Assembly (NCBI GenBank): GCA_964383815.1
Contig: CAYLIC010000008.1
Location: 1 to 56,724, forward strand
Direction of reading: 5' to 3'
From: UBA11524 sp964383815
GTDB taxonomy: Bacteria > Bacillota > Clostridia > Christensenellales > Aristaeellaceae
DNA: 56,724 nucleotides
The translations under genes were made by a program, and so were the position numbers. Below the pieces are notes generated by a model that made no database searches, had not been told where the DNA came from, and was given only the letters and a program-made list of their open reading frames with translations. This document shows, piece by piece, positions 16,881 to 25,048 of this stretch. Position 1 is the stretch's first letter. Each line of letters opens with the position of its first letter.

Positions 16881-16909
16881 ATTATAGCATGGTTTGCCGG
16901 TTTTGTCTT
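16881..16909 (-). promoter_or_regulatory. Extended -10 promoter of the xylanase gene
   Basis: Minus strand: AAGACA (16904-16909), 17 bp, then TGC-TATAAT (16881-16889). The -35 is weak but the TGN extension is present, which suits a promoter that needs an activator. Confidence 0.6.
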
Positions 16910-16980
16910 GCTGAATCCATACGGTGGACTGTGCAATTCTTGCCTTGTGGCGGAAATGTTTACGTCACGTTCAAAAACCG

Positions 16981-17009
16981 TTTACAAATCCGTGGTAAAA
17001 TGCTATATA
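16981..17009 (+). promoter_or_regulatory. Promoter of the zinc-ribbon/DUF5685/DnaJ/Hsp70 operon
   Basis: TTTACA (16981-16986), 17 bp, TATATA (17004-17009), with an alternative TATAAT two bases further on. It lies about 36 bp before the first ATG of the cluster. No CIRCE or sigma-B-like element is visible nearby. Confidence 0.6.
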
Positions 17010-17044
17010 ATAAAATAGGACAAGTATTGAAGGGATGATGGGCA

Positions 17045-17458
17045 ATGAGTTTCTTTGGTAGAATACGCGCCTGGCTGGCCCAGATGATGCGCGGCCGCAA
17101 CGGCATTGACAACCTGGGCGCGTGGGCCCTTTGGGCTGGTGTGATTGTTAACCTGCTGGACAGCTTTCTGGGCACAGGCATACTGTCCCTGCTGGGCATG
17201 GTGCTGTATGTGTACGCCATCTGGCGCATTTTCTCCCGCAATGTGTACAGGCGGGCGGAGGAAAACCGCCGGTTCGTTACCTTTACCATGGGCATTTCCA
17301 CCAAGGTGAAGCAGTTTTTCCTGCGGGCAAAGAACAGCCGGGTGTACAAGTACTTCAAGTGCCCCCAGTGCCGGGTGCTCATCCGCCTGAAGCGCGGCAG
17401 CGGCGAAAAGCAGATTACCTGCCCCAAGTGCGGCTGCCAGTTCAGCCAGAGGGCGTAA
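17045..17458 (+). CDS. Small membrane protein with C-terminal zinc ribbon (137 aa)
   Basis: Residues about 25-65 are hydrophobic with one or two membrane segments (ALWAGVIVNLLDSFLG; GILSLLGMVLYVYAIW). A basic stretch follows, and a zinc-binding ribbon covers about 105-133, with paired cysteines CPQC and CPKCGC. No catalytic motif is visible. It starts the four-gene chaperone cluster and ends one base before the DUF5685 start. Zinc ribbons of this type often mediate protein or RNA contact; the function is not known. Confidence 0.8.
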   Translation: MSFFGRIRAWLAQMMRGRNGIDNLGAWALWAGVIVNLLDSFLGTGILSLLGMVLYVYAIWRIFSRNVYRRAEENRRFVTFTMGISTKVKQFFLRAKNSRVYKYFKCPQCRVLIRLKRGSGEKQITCPKCGCQFSQRA

Positions 17459-17459
17459 C

Positions 17460-18290
17460 ATGTTTGGGTATGTTCGGGCCAATGTGGCGGACCTGACGGC
17501 GGAGCAGCAGGCGCGGTACAGGGCCTGGTATTGCGGGCTGTGCAGGGCGCTGAAGGCGCGCCACGGGCAGCTGGGCCGCCTGGCGCTGACCTATGACATG
17601 ACCTTCCTGACCCTTTTCCTTTCCTCTTTATACGAGCCGGAGGAGCAATCCGGCGCCATGCGCTGCGTGATTCACCCTGCCAAGGCGCAGCCCTATGTGC
17701 AGAACCGCATCAGCGACTATGCGGCGGACATGACCATTGCGCTGACCTACCACAAGTGCCTGGACGACTGGCAGGACGAGGGCAAGCACAGCGCCCGGGC
17801 CTATGCGGATGTGCTGCGCAAGGCCTATGCCCGGGTGAAGGCGCGCTGGCCCAGGCAAACCCGGGCCATTGAGGAAGGCATGAGCCGCCTGAGCCAGGTG
17901 GAGAAGGCATGGGAGCCTTCGCCGGATGCGGCAGCAAACTGCTTTGCCGGGATGATGGCGGAGCTGTTTGTGATGGAGGAGGACTACTGGCGGAATGCCC
18001 TGCGCACCTTTGGCGCTGCGCTGGGCCGGTACATCTATCTGGTGGACGCAGCCTGCGACTACGAGGAGGACAGGAAGCGCGGCGGGTACAACCCGGTGCT
18101 TTTGCTGGACAAGCAGCCCGAGGACATGCGCCCGCACCTGACCCAGGCCCTGGGGCAGGCCTCCGCCGCCTTTGAGGCACTGCCCCTGGTGCAGGATGCG
18201 GACATGGTGAAGAACATCCTGTACTCCGGCATATGGCAGAGCTATAATGAAATGATTGAGAAGCGGAAGGACGGAAGCAAGCGTGATTGA
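17460..18290 (+). CDS. DUF5685 family protein, possibly isoprenoid-synthase-like fold (276 aa)
   Basis: I recognise the family from its MFGYVRAN start and AWYCGLCRALK motif (Cys pair about 25-28); no function is assigned. The protein is predicted all-helical. It carries two aspartate motifs: LDDWQDE (D102, D103, D106, E107) and DYEEDRKRGGYNP (D200, D204). These resemble the DDxxD pair of isoprenoid synthases, and the second one closely resembles the RDVGED..RGR.YLP block of squalene/phytoene synthases. The length also fits that fold (about 290 aa). The 98-residue gap between motifs is shorter than the 120-140 in known enzymes, so this remains a hypothesis. It overlaps the J-domain gene by 8 bp. 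Confidence 0.75.
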   Translation: MFGYVRANVADLTAEQQARYRAWYCGLCRALKARHGQLGRLALTYDMTFLTLFLSSLYEPEEQSGAMRCVIHPAKAQPYVQNRISDYAADMTIALTYHKCLDDWQDEGKHSARAYADVLRKAYARVKARWPRQTRAIEEGMSRLSQVEKAWEPSPDAAANCFAGMMAELFVMEEDYWRNALRTFGAALGRYIYLVDAACDYEEDRKRGGYNPVLLLDKQPEDMRPHLTQALGQASAAFEALPLVQDADMVKNILYSGIWQSYNEMIEKRKDGSKRD

Positions 18291-19041
18291 CGATCCATAC
18301 AAGGTGCTGGGGGTATCCCAGGGGGCAACGCAGGAGGAAATCAAGCGCGCCTACCGCCGCAAGGCCAAGGAGTGCCACCCTGACCTGCACCCCAATGACC
18401 CCCAGGCCGAGCGCCGCATGAACGAGGTGAACGAGGCCTACGACATGCTGATGAACCCGGACAAGTACGCCCAGCGCCGGGCACAGCAGCAGGCGCAGCA
18501 ACAGTACAGCCAGACCTATCAGAACCCCTTTGGGCAGCAGAGCTATGGCGGGCAGCAGAGCTATGGCGGGCAGCAGCAGGGCCAGTATGGCGGCTGGAGC
18601 AGTGGCGATTTCGGCTTTGGGTTTGGGGATTTCTTCGGCTTCGGCGGCGGAGCGACCGTTCAGCCACCAAGAGAAGTTCCCGGGGACAGCCCGCAGATCC
18701 GCCAGGCCATATACGACATCAACCAGCGGAACTACCAGGGGGCTGTTACCCGGCTGCAGAATATTCCCAGCACGGGGAGAAACGCCCGCTGGCATTACCT
18801 GTTTGGTGTGGCAAACCAGGGCGCGGGCAATAGCATTGCCGCGGTGGAAAGCATGCAGCGGGCTGTGCAGCTTGACCCCAACAACCAGCTGTATCACACC
18901 CTGCTGCGCCAGTACCGGCAGGCAGGCCAGACCTATGAAACCAACGCCCGCGGGTACAACACCTGGGCCATGGATCCCAGCAGGCTGTGCATGGGCCTGT
19001 GCCTGCTGAATATGTTCTGCAATTTCTGCAGACCCTGTTAA
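18283..19041 (+). CDS. J-domain co-chaperone with Gln/Gly-rich linker (252 aa)
   Basis: Start GTG at 18283, overlapping the DUF5685 stop, with GGAAG upstream. The J domain occupies about 1-68 and has the HPD tripeptide (ECHPDLHPND) that stimulates Hsp70 ATPase. A low-complexity segment follows (about 72-115) with repeated SYGGQQ units and glycine/phenylalanine. It then has a TPR-like helical region (about 140-215) with NYQGAVTRLQNIP and GNSIAAVESMQRAVQLDPNN, and a Cys-containing C-terminus. It lacks the DnaJ zinc-finger and beta-sandwich domains, so it is a specialised rather than general DnaJ. The Hsp70 gene follows 14 bp later and is the evident partner. Confidence 0.88.
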   Translation: MIDDPYKVLGVSQGATQEEIKRAYRRKAKECHPDLHPNDPQAERRMNEVNEAYDMLMNPDKYAQRRAQQQAQQQYSQTYQNPFGQQSYGGQQSYGGQQQGQYGGWSSGDFGFGFGDFFGFGGGATVQPPREVPGDSPQIRQAIYDINQRNYQGAVTRLQNIPSTGRNARWHYLFGVANQGAGNSIAAVESMQRAVQLDPNNQLYHTLLRQYRQAGQTYETNARGYNTWAMDPSRLCMGLCLLNMFCNFCRPC

Positions 19042-19055
19042 GGAGCATTTGATGT

Positions 19056-20819
19056 ATGAGCAAGACCATTGGTATTGATTTGGGCACCACCAACAGCTGT
19101 GTGGCAGTGGTGGAGGGCGGCACGGCGGTGATTATCCCCAACGACAAGGGGGAACGCACCACACCCTCCGTTGTGGCCTTTACCGAAAGCGGGGAGCGGC
19201 TGGTGGGCAGCCCGGCCCGCCGCCAGGCCGCTGTGAATGCAGACAGAACGATTTCCTCCATCAAGCGGCAGATGGGCACGGAATGGCGCAAGACCATCGG
19301 CGGCAAGAGCTATAATCCCCAGGAGATCAGCGCCATGATTCTCCGCAAGCTCCGGGAGGATGCGGAGAGCTACCTGGGCGAAAAGGTCACCGATGCGGTG
19401 ATCACCGTGCCGGCCTATTTCAACGACATTCAGCGCCAGGCCACCAAGGATGCGGGCCGCATTGCCGGGCTGAACGTGAAGCGCATTATCAACGAGCCTA
19501 CCAGCGCGGCGCTGGCCTATGGCCTGAACAATGGTGCCCAGCAGAAGATTATGGTATACGACCTGGGCGGCGGAACCTTTGACGTATCCATCATCGAGAT
19601 TGGCGATGGGGTCATTGAGGTGCTGGCCACCTGTGGCGACAACCACCTGGGCGGCGATGACTTTGACGAGCGGGTGACCCAGTGGCTGGTGAGCGAGTTC
19701 CGCCGGACAAACCACGCAGACCTTTCCAGGGATGCCACCGCCATGCTCCGCGTGCGCGAGGCGGCGGAGCAGGCCAAGAAGGAGCTTTCCGCCAGTGAAA
19801 CGGCGCAAATCAGCCTGCCGTTCATCACCCAGCAGGGCAGCACACCGCTGCACCTGGACATGACGCTGACCCGGGCCAGGTTCAACGAGCTGACCCGGGA
19901 CCTGGTGGAACGCACAGAAGGCCCGGTGCGCACCGCCCTGAACGATGCCGGCATTGCCGCCTCCGAGCTGGGAAGGGTGCTGCTGGTGGGCGGCTCCACC
20001 CGCATTCCCGCTGTGCAGGCCAAGGTGCAGCAGCTGACGGGCATGGCGCCCAGCAAGTCCATCAACCCGGATGAGTGCGTGGCCCAGGGTGCAGCCATCC
20101 AGGGCGATACCCTGAACGAAACAACCGCCCTGACCCAGTCCGCCGGCATTCTCCTGCTGGATGTGACACCCCTGTCCCTGTCCATTGAAACGGTGGGCGG
20201 CGTGGCGACCCGTGTGGTGGAGCGGAACTCCACCCTGCCCGTTCACTACACCCAGGTGTTCACCACGGCGGCGGCCTTCCAGTCCAGTGTGGAGATTCAT
20301 GTGCTTCAGGGTGAGCGCCCCATGGCCCGGGACAACAAGACCATTGGCAAGTTCCGGCTGAAGGGCATCAAGAAGGCCATGGCGGGCGTGCCGCAGATCG
20401 AGGTAACCTTCGACATCGACACCAACGGCATTCTGAAGGTATCCGCCCGGGACAAGGACACGGGCATGGCCCAGTCCATCACCATCACCGCCAATGAGAA
20501 GATGAGCGAGGCGGAGATTCAGCAGGCCATAAGGGATGCGGAAATGTACGCCGGGCAGGACGGCCTGCGCCGGGACATTATGGATACCGTCAACGAGGCA
20601 CAGCGCCTGCTGAACCAGGTGCAGCAGGCACTTTCCAGGGCGGGAAAGCAGCTGGACAAGGAGGAGAAAAAGCGCATTAAGGCCGACCAGGCTGCGCTGA
20701 ACAAGTTCCTTCTGAAAAACAAGCCGGACAAAATGTCCGAAGGCGACCTGCTGAACCTGAAGGCCGCCATGGAAACCCTCAGGAGCAGCAGCCAGCATCT
20801 GCTGTCCATGGGCGAATAA
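19056..20819 (+). CDS. Hsp70-family chaperone, DnaK paralogue (587 aa)
   Basis: ATP-driven chaperone. The nucleotide-binding domain (about 1-365) has IGIDLGTTNSCVAVVEGG, VITVPAYFNDIQRQATKDAG, VYDLGGGTFDVSI and the GGSTRIPAVQ block. The substrate domain (about 370-490) has LDVTPLSLSIET and FDIDTNGILKVSA, and a shortened helical lid follows. At 587 aa it is slightly shorter than housekeeping DnaK (about 610) and ends in SMGE without the usual glycine-rich EEVD-like tail. No grpE or hrcA is adjacent, so this is probably a secondary Hsp70 dedicated to its J-domain and DUF5685 neighbours (inference). ATG 19056 follows AAGGAG. Confidence 0.92.
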   Translation: MSKTIGIDLGTTNSCVAVVEGGTAVIIPNDKGERTTPSVVAFTESGERLVGSPARRQAAVNADRTISSIKRQMGTEWRKTIGGKSYNPQEISAMILRKLREDAESYLGEKVTDAVITVPAYFNDIQRQATKDAGRIAGLNVKRIINEPTSAALAYGLNNGAQQKIMVYDLGGGTFDVSIIEIGDGVIEVLATCGDNHLGGDDFDERVTQWLVSEFRRTNHADLSRDATAMLRVREAAEQAKKELSASETAQISLPFITQQGSTPLHLDMTLTRARFNELTRDLVERTEGPVRTALNDAGIAASELGRVLLVGGSTRIPAVQAKVQQLTGMAPSKSINPDECVAQGAAIQGDTLNETTALTQSAGILLLDVTPLSLSIETVGGVATRVVERNSTLPVHYTQVFTTAAAFQSSVEIHVLQGERPMARDNKTIGKFRLKGIKKAMAGVPQIEVTFDIDTNGILKVSARDKDTGMAQSITITANEKMSEAEIQQAIRDAEMYAGQDGLRRDIMDTVNEAQRLLNQVQQALSRAGKQLDKEEKKRIKADQAALNKFLLKNKPDKMSEGDLLNLKAAMETLRSSSQHLLSMGE

Positions 20820-20821
20820 GC

Positions 20822-20855
20822 ACAAAAGCGCAGGGTGTATGCTCTGCGCTTTTGT
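20822..20855 (+). terminator. Terminator of the Hsp70 operon
   Basis: Perfect 12-bp stem ACAAAAGCGCAG / CTGCGCTTTTGT with a 10-nt loop, three bases after the hsp70 stop. The T-rich descending arm supplies the U-tract. Confidence 0.85.
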
Positions 20856-20981
20856 ACTTCAGAAAATGCTGTGGTTATAGGGCGAAAAGAGCACAAATTG
20901 TGCATGGCATTGGGCAGCGTGCTGTGCTATAATCAGTTACGGCAAGGTAACAAACTATTGAAAAGAGATGTAACCCAGCGT

Positions 20982-22379
20982 ATGAAAATGTTTCGTCGCC
21001 TGCTGCCGGTGGTGTGCATCACCCTGATGACCGTGGTCATTTCGCTGATACTCTATAACGAAATGACGTATCACGAGGAGGAAAAGGCCTGGCAGGAGCT
21101 TTCTTCCACCGGGAAAACCACCGTGGAGCGGATTCAGGCCAAGTTTCAGGACGAGATTGTTAAGCTGCACCTGGTGGAGAGCATCATGAAGGACAACGGC
21201 GAGGCACTGCCCCTGGATGTGATTCAGCCGACCACCATGTTTGCCCGGATTGACGTGCTGTACCCGGATGGCAGCATCGTCTCCAACGAGAAAACCATCC
21301 GCACCGGGAAGGACATCGACTTTGATGCCGTGGCAGCCAAGGGTGAATACATGACCCGGCGGAAAACCGACTTTCTGACCGGGGATGAATGCGTGTACTA
21401 TGTGCTGCCTGTGATGCAGGGTGAGCAGGTGCAGGCGGTGCTGATCGGCATGATTAACACCAGCGCGCTGACCTCCGCCTTTCAGCCGCTGATTTACAAC
21501 GGGCAGGCGGATATACAGATTATCGATACCAAGGACGGGAATTACATCATGGACAGCTGGCACGACACCCTGGGCAACGCCTATGCCCACGGGCAGCGGG
21601 CCAGAACCAAGGAGCATGAGGACTTTGACATGCAGCTGGCCTTGCGGCAGCAGATGACCGGCACCGTGGCCTTCACCTCCGAAACCACGGGGGAGAAGCT
21701 GTATATGTATCTGACGCCGATTGGCATGTTTGACTGGCAGCTGTCCATCTTCGCCAGGGAGCATGTGCTGTTTTCCAACCTGATGAACATGCAGCGGATG
21801 TTTGTCATCGCCGGTGTGACGGAGGTGCTGCTGATGGCCCTGTACTTCAGCTGGAACATCCGCACGGTGCTGCTGCTGGAGCGCAGCCTGGCGGAAAACG
21901 AGCAGCAGAAGGAGGCCTTGCGCCTGCTGAGCTATCAGGACGGCCTGACCCTGCTGTTCAACCGCAACAAGTACACGGAGCTGGAAAGACAGTTTGCCGG
22001 CAGCAGCCTGCAACACACCGGTGTGGCCTACATCGACCTGAACGGCCTGAAGCAGATAAACGACCAGCAATCCCACGGTGCAGGCGATGAGTACATCCGC
22101 CGCACGGCGCTGATCCTCAGCGATTTCTTTGCCGGGCAGTGCTACAGGCTGGGCGGCGATGAGTTCCTTGTGGTGGCGCCCAATGTGGAGCAGGAGGACT
22201 TTGAGGAGCGCATGACGGAGATGCAGCAGCGCATGGCCCGGGAGCGCATCAGCGTATCCGTAGGTAGCGTGTGGAAGGAAGAAAGCGCCACCCTGAAGGA
22301 GCTGCTGGACATGGCTGAAAAGCAAATGTACCAGGAGAAGGCGGCCTATTACCAGGTTCACGACAGGCGAAGAAAGTGA
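20982..22379 (+). CDS. Membrane-bound diguanylate cyclase with extracytoplasmic sensor (465 aa)
   Basis: Makes cyclic di-GMP from two GTP. There is an N-terminal membrane segment (about 8-28), an extracytoplasmic sensor of about 240 residues resembling a double-Cache domain (IDVLYPDGSIVSNEKTIR; ADIQIIDTKDGNYIMDSW), a second membrane segment near 275-295, a short coiled linker and a GGDEF domain (about 320-460). The active-site motif is intact (YRLGGDEFLVV, GGDEF at 391-395). The RxxD inhibitory site expected just before it is absent, so product feedback is unlikely. The start is uncertain: ATG 20982 is given, but TTG 20958, ten bases after AAGG, would add eight residues. An extended -10 (TGC-TATAAT, near 20930) precedes it. 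Confidence 0.92.
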   Translation: MKMFRRLLPVVCITLMTVVISLILYNEMTYHEEEKAWQELSSTGKTTVERIQAKFQDEIVKLHLVESIMKDNGEALPLDVIQPTTMFARIDVLYPDGSIVSNEKTIRTGKDIDFDAVAAKGEYMTRRKTDFLTGDECVYYVLPVMQGEQVQAVLIGMINTSALTSAFQPLIYNGQADIQIIDTKDGNYIMDSWHDTLGNAYAHGQRARTKEHEDFDMQLALRQQMTGTVAFTSETTGEKLYMYLTPIGMFDWQLSIFAREHVLFSNLMNMQRMFVIAGVTEVLLMALYFSWNIRTVLLLERSLAENEQQKEALRLLSYQDGLTLLFNRNKYTELERQFAGSSLQHTGVAYIDLNGLKQINDQQSHGAGDEYIRRTALILSDFFAGQCYRLGGDEFLVVAPNVEQEDFEERMTEMQQRMARERISVSVGSVWKEESATLKELLDMAEKQMYQEKAAYYQVHDRRRK

Positions 22380-22381
22380 AG

Positions 22382-22415
22382 AAACTGCCCGGAGCGATGG
22401 TGCTCCGGGCAGTTT
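22382..22415. terminator. Bidirectional terminator between the GGDEF gene and the 710-aa gene
   Basis: Perfect 14-bp inverted repeat AAACTGCCCGGAGC / GCTCCGGGCAGTTT with a 6-nt loop, lying between two convergent genes. Confidence 0.9.
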
Positions 22416-22418
22416 GCG

Positions 22419-24551
22419 TTACAGGGCGGCAAGCGCGTGGGGGTATTCCTCCAGCAAAGGCCGCAGCTGGGACAGGGTTCTGGGTGTGCGATCCGCCAGG
22501 GGAATGAGCCACAGGAGAATTGCCCAGTCGCAGGCGGCGGCAAAGCCACCGTCCATCATGGTGGCGCAGGCGCTGATGAAGCGGTACATTTCCGCCGTGG
22601 CGGCACCGGAAAGCGGCGGCAGCACATGGGCCAGCGGTGCCAGCACAGTGGTGATTTCCGCCTCCTCTGCGCCGGACTGGCTGGCAAAGGCATGGAGCGC
22701 GGCGGCGCTGACGGGTGCAGCATCGGGCGCCAGCTGCGGCACGGCCTGCAGTGCGGGCAGCGGGAAAATGGGCCAGGGAGAAGCCTCGTAGGCGGTGTTG
22801 CGGATAAGGTTCAGGGCGGTGCGGGCCAGGAAGACCTTGGTCATGCCCTCAAGGGGCGCATAGGCCGCCAGGCTGGTGAGCAGCAGGGCAGGCGCGGCAC
22901 CTGCAGGTCCGGGAGAAAGCATGGGGCGTTGCTCTGCCGTGACCTGGTGGGCATAGCTGTCCTTCAGGCCCAGGTAGGCCGCCAGGTTGCCCATCAGGGT
23001 GGAGGCGGCAGCAGCGGAGCTGGCAGTGACACCCCACCTGGGGCAAATGCCCAGCAGCGCCAGCAGGGCAACGGCGGCGTTGCGCTCCATGGTTACGCCG
23101 CTGGCGGAAAGGGCATCGGTCACCCGGCGGAGAAGCTCCTCCGGGGTAACGTCCTGGCCGGCGGCAGGGTTCAGCCGCAGGGGAATGCCGGGCACGGGCG
23201 CTGCCAGCCGGGCATCTGCCAGGGCCTTCGACAAGGCGGCGGGCAGTGCGGCCTGCAGGTCATCCACCCGGCGGGTCAGCTCGTCCCGCTGGGCAAGGAG
23301 TGCGGCCTGCTGCTGCTCCAGGCTGGCAACGGCGGCCTGGCACTGGGCCTTGCGGTCGTTCAGGCGGTCAATCTCGGCCTGTGCCTTGGCGGAGAGCTGC
23401 TCTGCCACGGTGCGGCGGTAGCTGTCCAGGTCGGCCTTGGCCTTGTCCAGCTGCAGCAGCATGGACAGGCGCTCCGCCTCCATGTCCTGCAGGCGGGCGT
23501 GAAGGGCCATTTGCAGGGGTGTTTCCTCTGTGGCCTGGGTCAGGCGTGCGTCCAGCTTGGCCCGCATGCCGTCCAGGGAGAGGATAAAGTCCAGCATTTG
23601 GTTCTGTGCCTCGGGCACCTGCCAGGCGGCGCGAAGGCTGCTGCAGGCGACCTCCACCGGGTTTTCCACCTGGCGCATGGCAGCATCGGCAGGCAGGGGA
23701 GCGGTGGGCGGCTCGTTTCTGGCAACGCGCCACTGGGCGGCAACCACTTCCTGCAGCTTGTTCTTGGGCTGGGGCACGGAGGTGCGCATATTGGCCCGGA
23801 ACAGCGGCGTGCCGGAGAGCGGCTTGTCGTGGACGGGCGGCAGGGGAGCAACGGGTGCATCGGGCTGGTGCAGCAGGTTGGCCTGCCTGGACAGGGGCTG
23901 ATTCAGCCCGGAAAGGGTTTCCTCAAAATTCTTGCTCTGGTCGAGAATTTGCAGCGGCTTGCCAATGGGCAGCGCCTCCTCCTGGGGCTCGTGACGGATG
24001 CACAAAAGCACCCGCTCCTGCCCATCGGGGCAGGCCAGGGGGTACAGCATGCCCTGGGTGGCCTTGGCAGTTTCGGGCATATGGGGTGCAGCTTTGCTGA
24101 CGGGGCCATAGAGGGTGTCCTCCTGCCGGATGTAAAACAGCGGGGTAATGGCCTGCCTTGCCAGGCCTTCATAGTCCCCGGGCGCGCCCTCCACCATATG
24201 GAAGAAGGTGTGCTCCGGCAAAGGCTTCACCGTATCGGAATAGAGAATAAACTGGTTGCTTTCGCCCTTGTCGGGCCGGTAGTTCTTGTTGGTGCGAACC
24301 TTGTTCACCTCGGCGGAAAGGCCCACCAGGTCCATCACGCACCAGTCGCCCAGGGTGCGCATGCGTTCCTTGAAGGTGTGCTGCTCATTCCTGTCGGGCA
24401 CCACGCGCAGGCAGCCGTTGTCCGGCCAGAGGCGCGCCGCCTCCTCCTGCACATCGCCCTCCACAGTCAGAAGCGGGCGCACGCGAAAATGGGCCCGTTG
24501 AATGTCATCCTCCTCGATCATGCAAAAAACAAGGTCGTGCTCCAGGTTCAT
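22419..24551 (-). CDS. Unrecognised 710-aa protein with central coiled coil
   Basis: I do not recognise this protein. ATG 24551 is seven bases after GGAGG. Three parts are visible. The N-terminal region (about 1-190) is a globular mixed fold (HDLVFCMIEEDDIQRAHFRV, KNYRPDKGESNQFILY, CIRHEPQEEALP). A proline-rich linker leads to a helical and coiled-coil region (about 330-440; DKAKADLDSYRRTVAEQL, RKAQCQAAVASLEQQQAALL). A long Ala/Leu/Pro-rich helical C-terminal region follows (about 470-710). There is no signal peptide, P-loop or recognisable catalytic motif. It has its own near-consensus promoter (24649-24677) and stands alone. A cytoplasmic scaffold or secretion-related protein is possible but unproven. 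Confidence 0.8.
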   Translation of the reverse strand: MNLEHDLVFCMIEEDDIQRAHFRVRPLLTVEGDVQEEAARLWPDNGCLRVVPDRNEQHTFKERMRTLGDWCVMDLVGLSAEVNKVRTNKNYRPDKGESNQFILYSDTVKPLPEHTFFHMVEGAPGDYEGLARQAITPLFYIRQEDTLYGPVSKAAPHMPETAKATQGMLYPLACPDGQERVLLCIRHEPQEEALPIGKPLQILDQSKNFEETLSGLNQPLSRQANLLHQPDAPVAPLPPVHDKPLSGTPLFRANMRTSVPQPKNKLQEVVAAQWRVARNEPPTAPLPADAAMRQVENPVEVACSSLRAAWQVPEAQNQMLDFILSLDGMRAKLDARLTQATEETPLQMALHARLQDMEAERLSMLLQLDKAKADLDSYRRTVAEQLSAKAQAEIDRLNDRKAQCQAAVASLEQQQAALLAQRDELTRRVDDLQAALPAALSKALADARLAAPVPGIPLRLNPAAGQDVTPEELLRRVTDALSASGVTMERNAAVALLALLGICPRWGVTASSAAAASTLMGNLAAYLGLKDSYAHQVTAEQRPMLSPGPAGAAPALLLTSLAAYAPLEGMTKVFLARTALNLIRNTAYEASPWPIFPLPALQAVPQLAPDAAPVSAAALHAFASQSGAEEAEITTVLAPLAHVLPPLSGAATAEMYRFISACATMMDGGFAAACDWAILLWLIPLADRTPRTLSQLRPLLEEYPHALAAL

Positions 24552-24648
24552 TCTCATGCCTCCACCATACAAGGGATCGGGCGGATAAAACCACCTGCCG
24601 CCCGGCCCAAAAATATTAAGAAACCAGTATAATGATTTGCATAGTTAA

Positions 24649-24677
24649 ATTGTAGCAAAAATCCATGCAATCGTCAA
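24649..24677 (-). promoter_or_regulatory. Sigma-A promoter of the 710-aa gene
   Basis: Minus strand: TTGACG (24672-24677), 17-bp spacer, TACAAT (24649-24654). It predicts a leader of about 90 nt before ATG 24551. Confidence 0.8.
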
Positions 24678-24782
24678 GGGCATTCGGGCCGGCAGCGCCG
24701 GAAATATGGGAAGTTCCCAATGTTTTTTTGTTGTTTGGGTGAACGAATGGGGTGTGAAATGCGTTTAATAGAATGAGGGCAC

Positions 24783-24808
24783 AAAAAAACCCGGGCCATA
24801 AGCCCGGG
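24783..24808 (-). terminator. Terminator of tRNA-Leu
   Basis: Stem CCCGGGC (24802-24808) / GCCCGGG with a 4-5 nt loop, followed on the minus strand by seven T (24783-24789). It lies 5 bases after the tRNA. Confidence 0.92.
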
Positions 24809-24813
24809 TGCAG

Positions 24814-24895
24814 TGCGGTCGACGGGACTTGAACCCGTACCCATTGCTGGACACGCCCCTCAAACGTGCGCGTATGCCGATTCCGCCACGACCGC
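24814..24895 (-). tRNA. tRNA-Leu, anticodon GAG
   Basis: 82-nt class II tRNA. The acceptor stem GCGGTCG / CGACCGC has discriminator A at 24814. The anticodon stem CACGT / GCGTG closes the loop TTGAGGG, giving anticodon GAG. A long variable arm (GTCCAGCAATGGGTAC region) and the T-loop GGTTCAAGTCC are present. CCA is not encoded; the next bases on the minus strand are CTG. It reads CUC and CUU leucine codons. Confidence 0.95.
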
Positions 24896-24916
24896 ATGCC
24901 GAAACATGCAGGAATG

Positions 24917-24945
24917 ATTATACCAAGGGTTTGCCGCTTTGTCAA
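24917..24945 (-). promoter_or_regulatory. Consensus promoter of tRNA-Leu
   Basis: Minus strand: TTGACA (24940-24945), 17-bp spacer, TATAAT (24917-24922). A perfect sigma-A match, ending 22 bp before the mature tRNA. Confidence 0.92.
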
Positions 24946-24985
24946 CCCCCGGAAAGAAAAAGGTGACGCCCGGCACTTTTCCCTG

Positions 24986-25014
24986 TTGACGGCTGAGAAA
25001 GGAAAAGGTATCAT
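24986..25014 (+). promoter_or_regulatory. Promoter of the DUF368/YkuD-CapA operon
   Basis: TTGACG (24986-24991), 17-bp spacer, TATCAT (25009-25014); GGGAGG and ATG 25049 follow. Confidence 0.75.
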
Positions 25015-25048
25015 AAACAGGTAACTTTCATTTTAGGGAGGAATAAAC

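Noticed and set aside
19038..20825. A 595-codon frame opposite hsp70
   Set aside because: Hsp70 is unmistakable on the plus strand; the antisense frame has no domain or start signals.
24814..24896. tRNA starting at T 24896 with acceptor TGCGGTC
   Set aside because: That register leaves C as discriminator; starting at G 24895 gives a full 7-bp acceptor and the A discriminator expected for tRNA-Leu.
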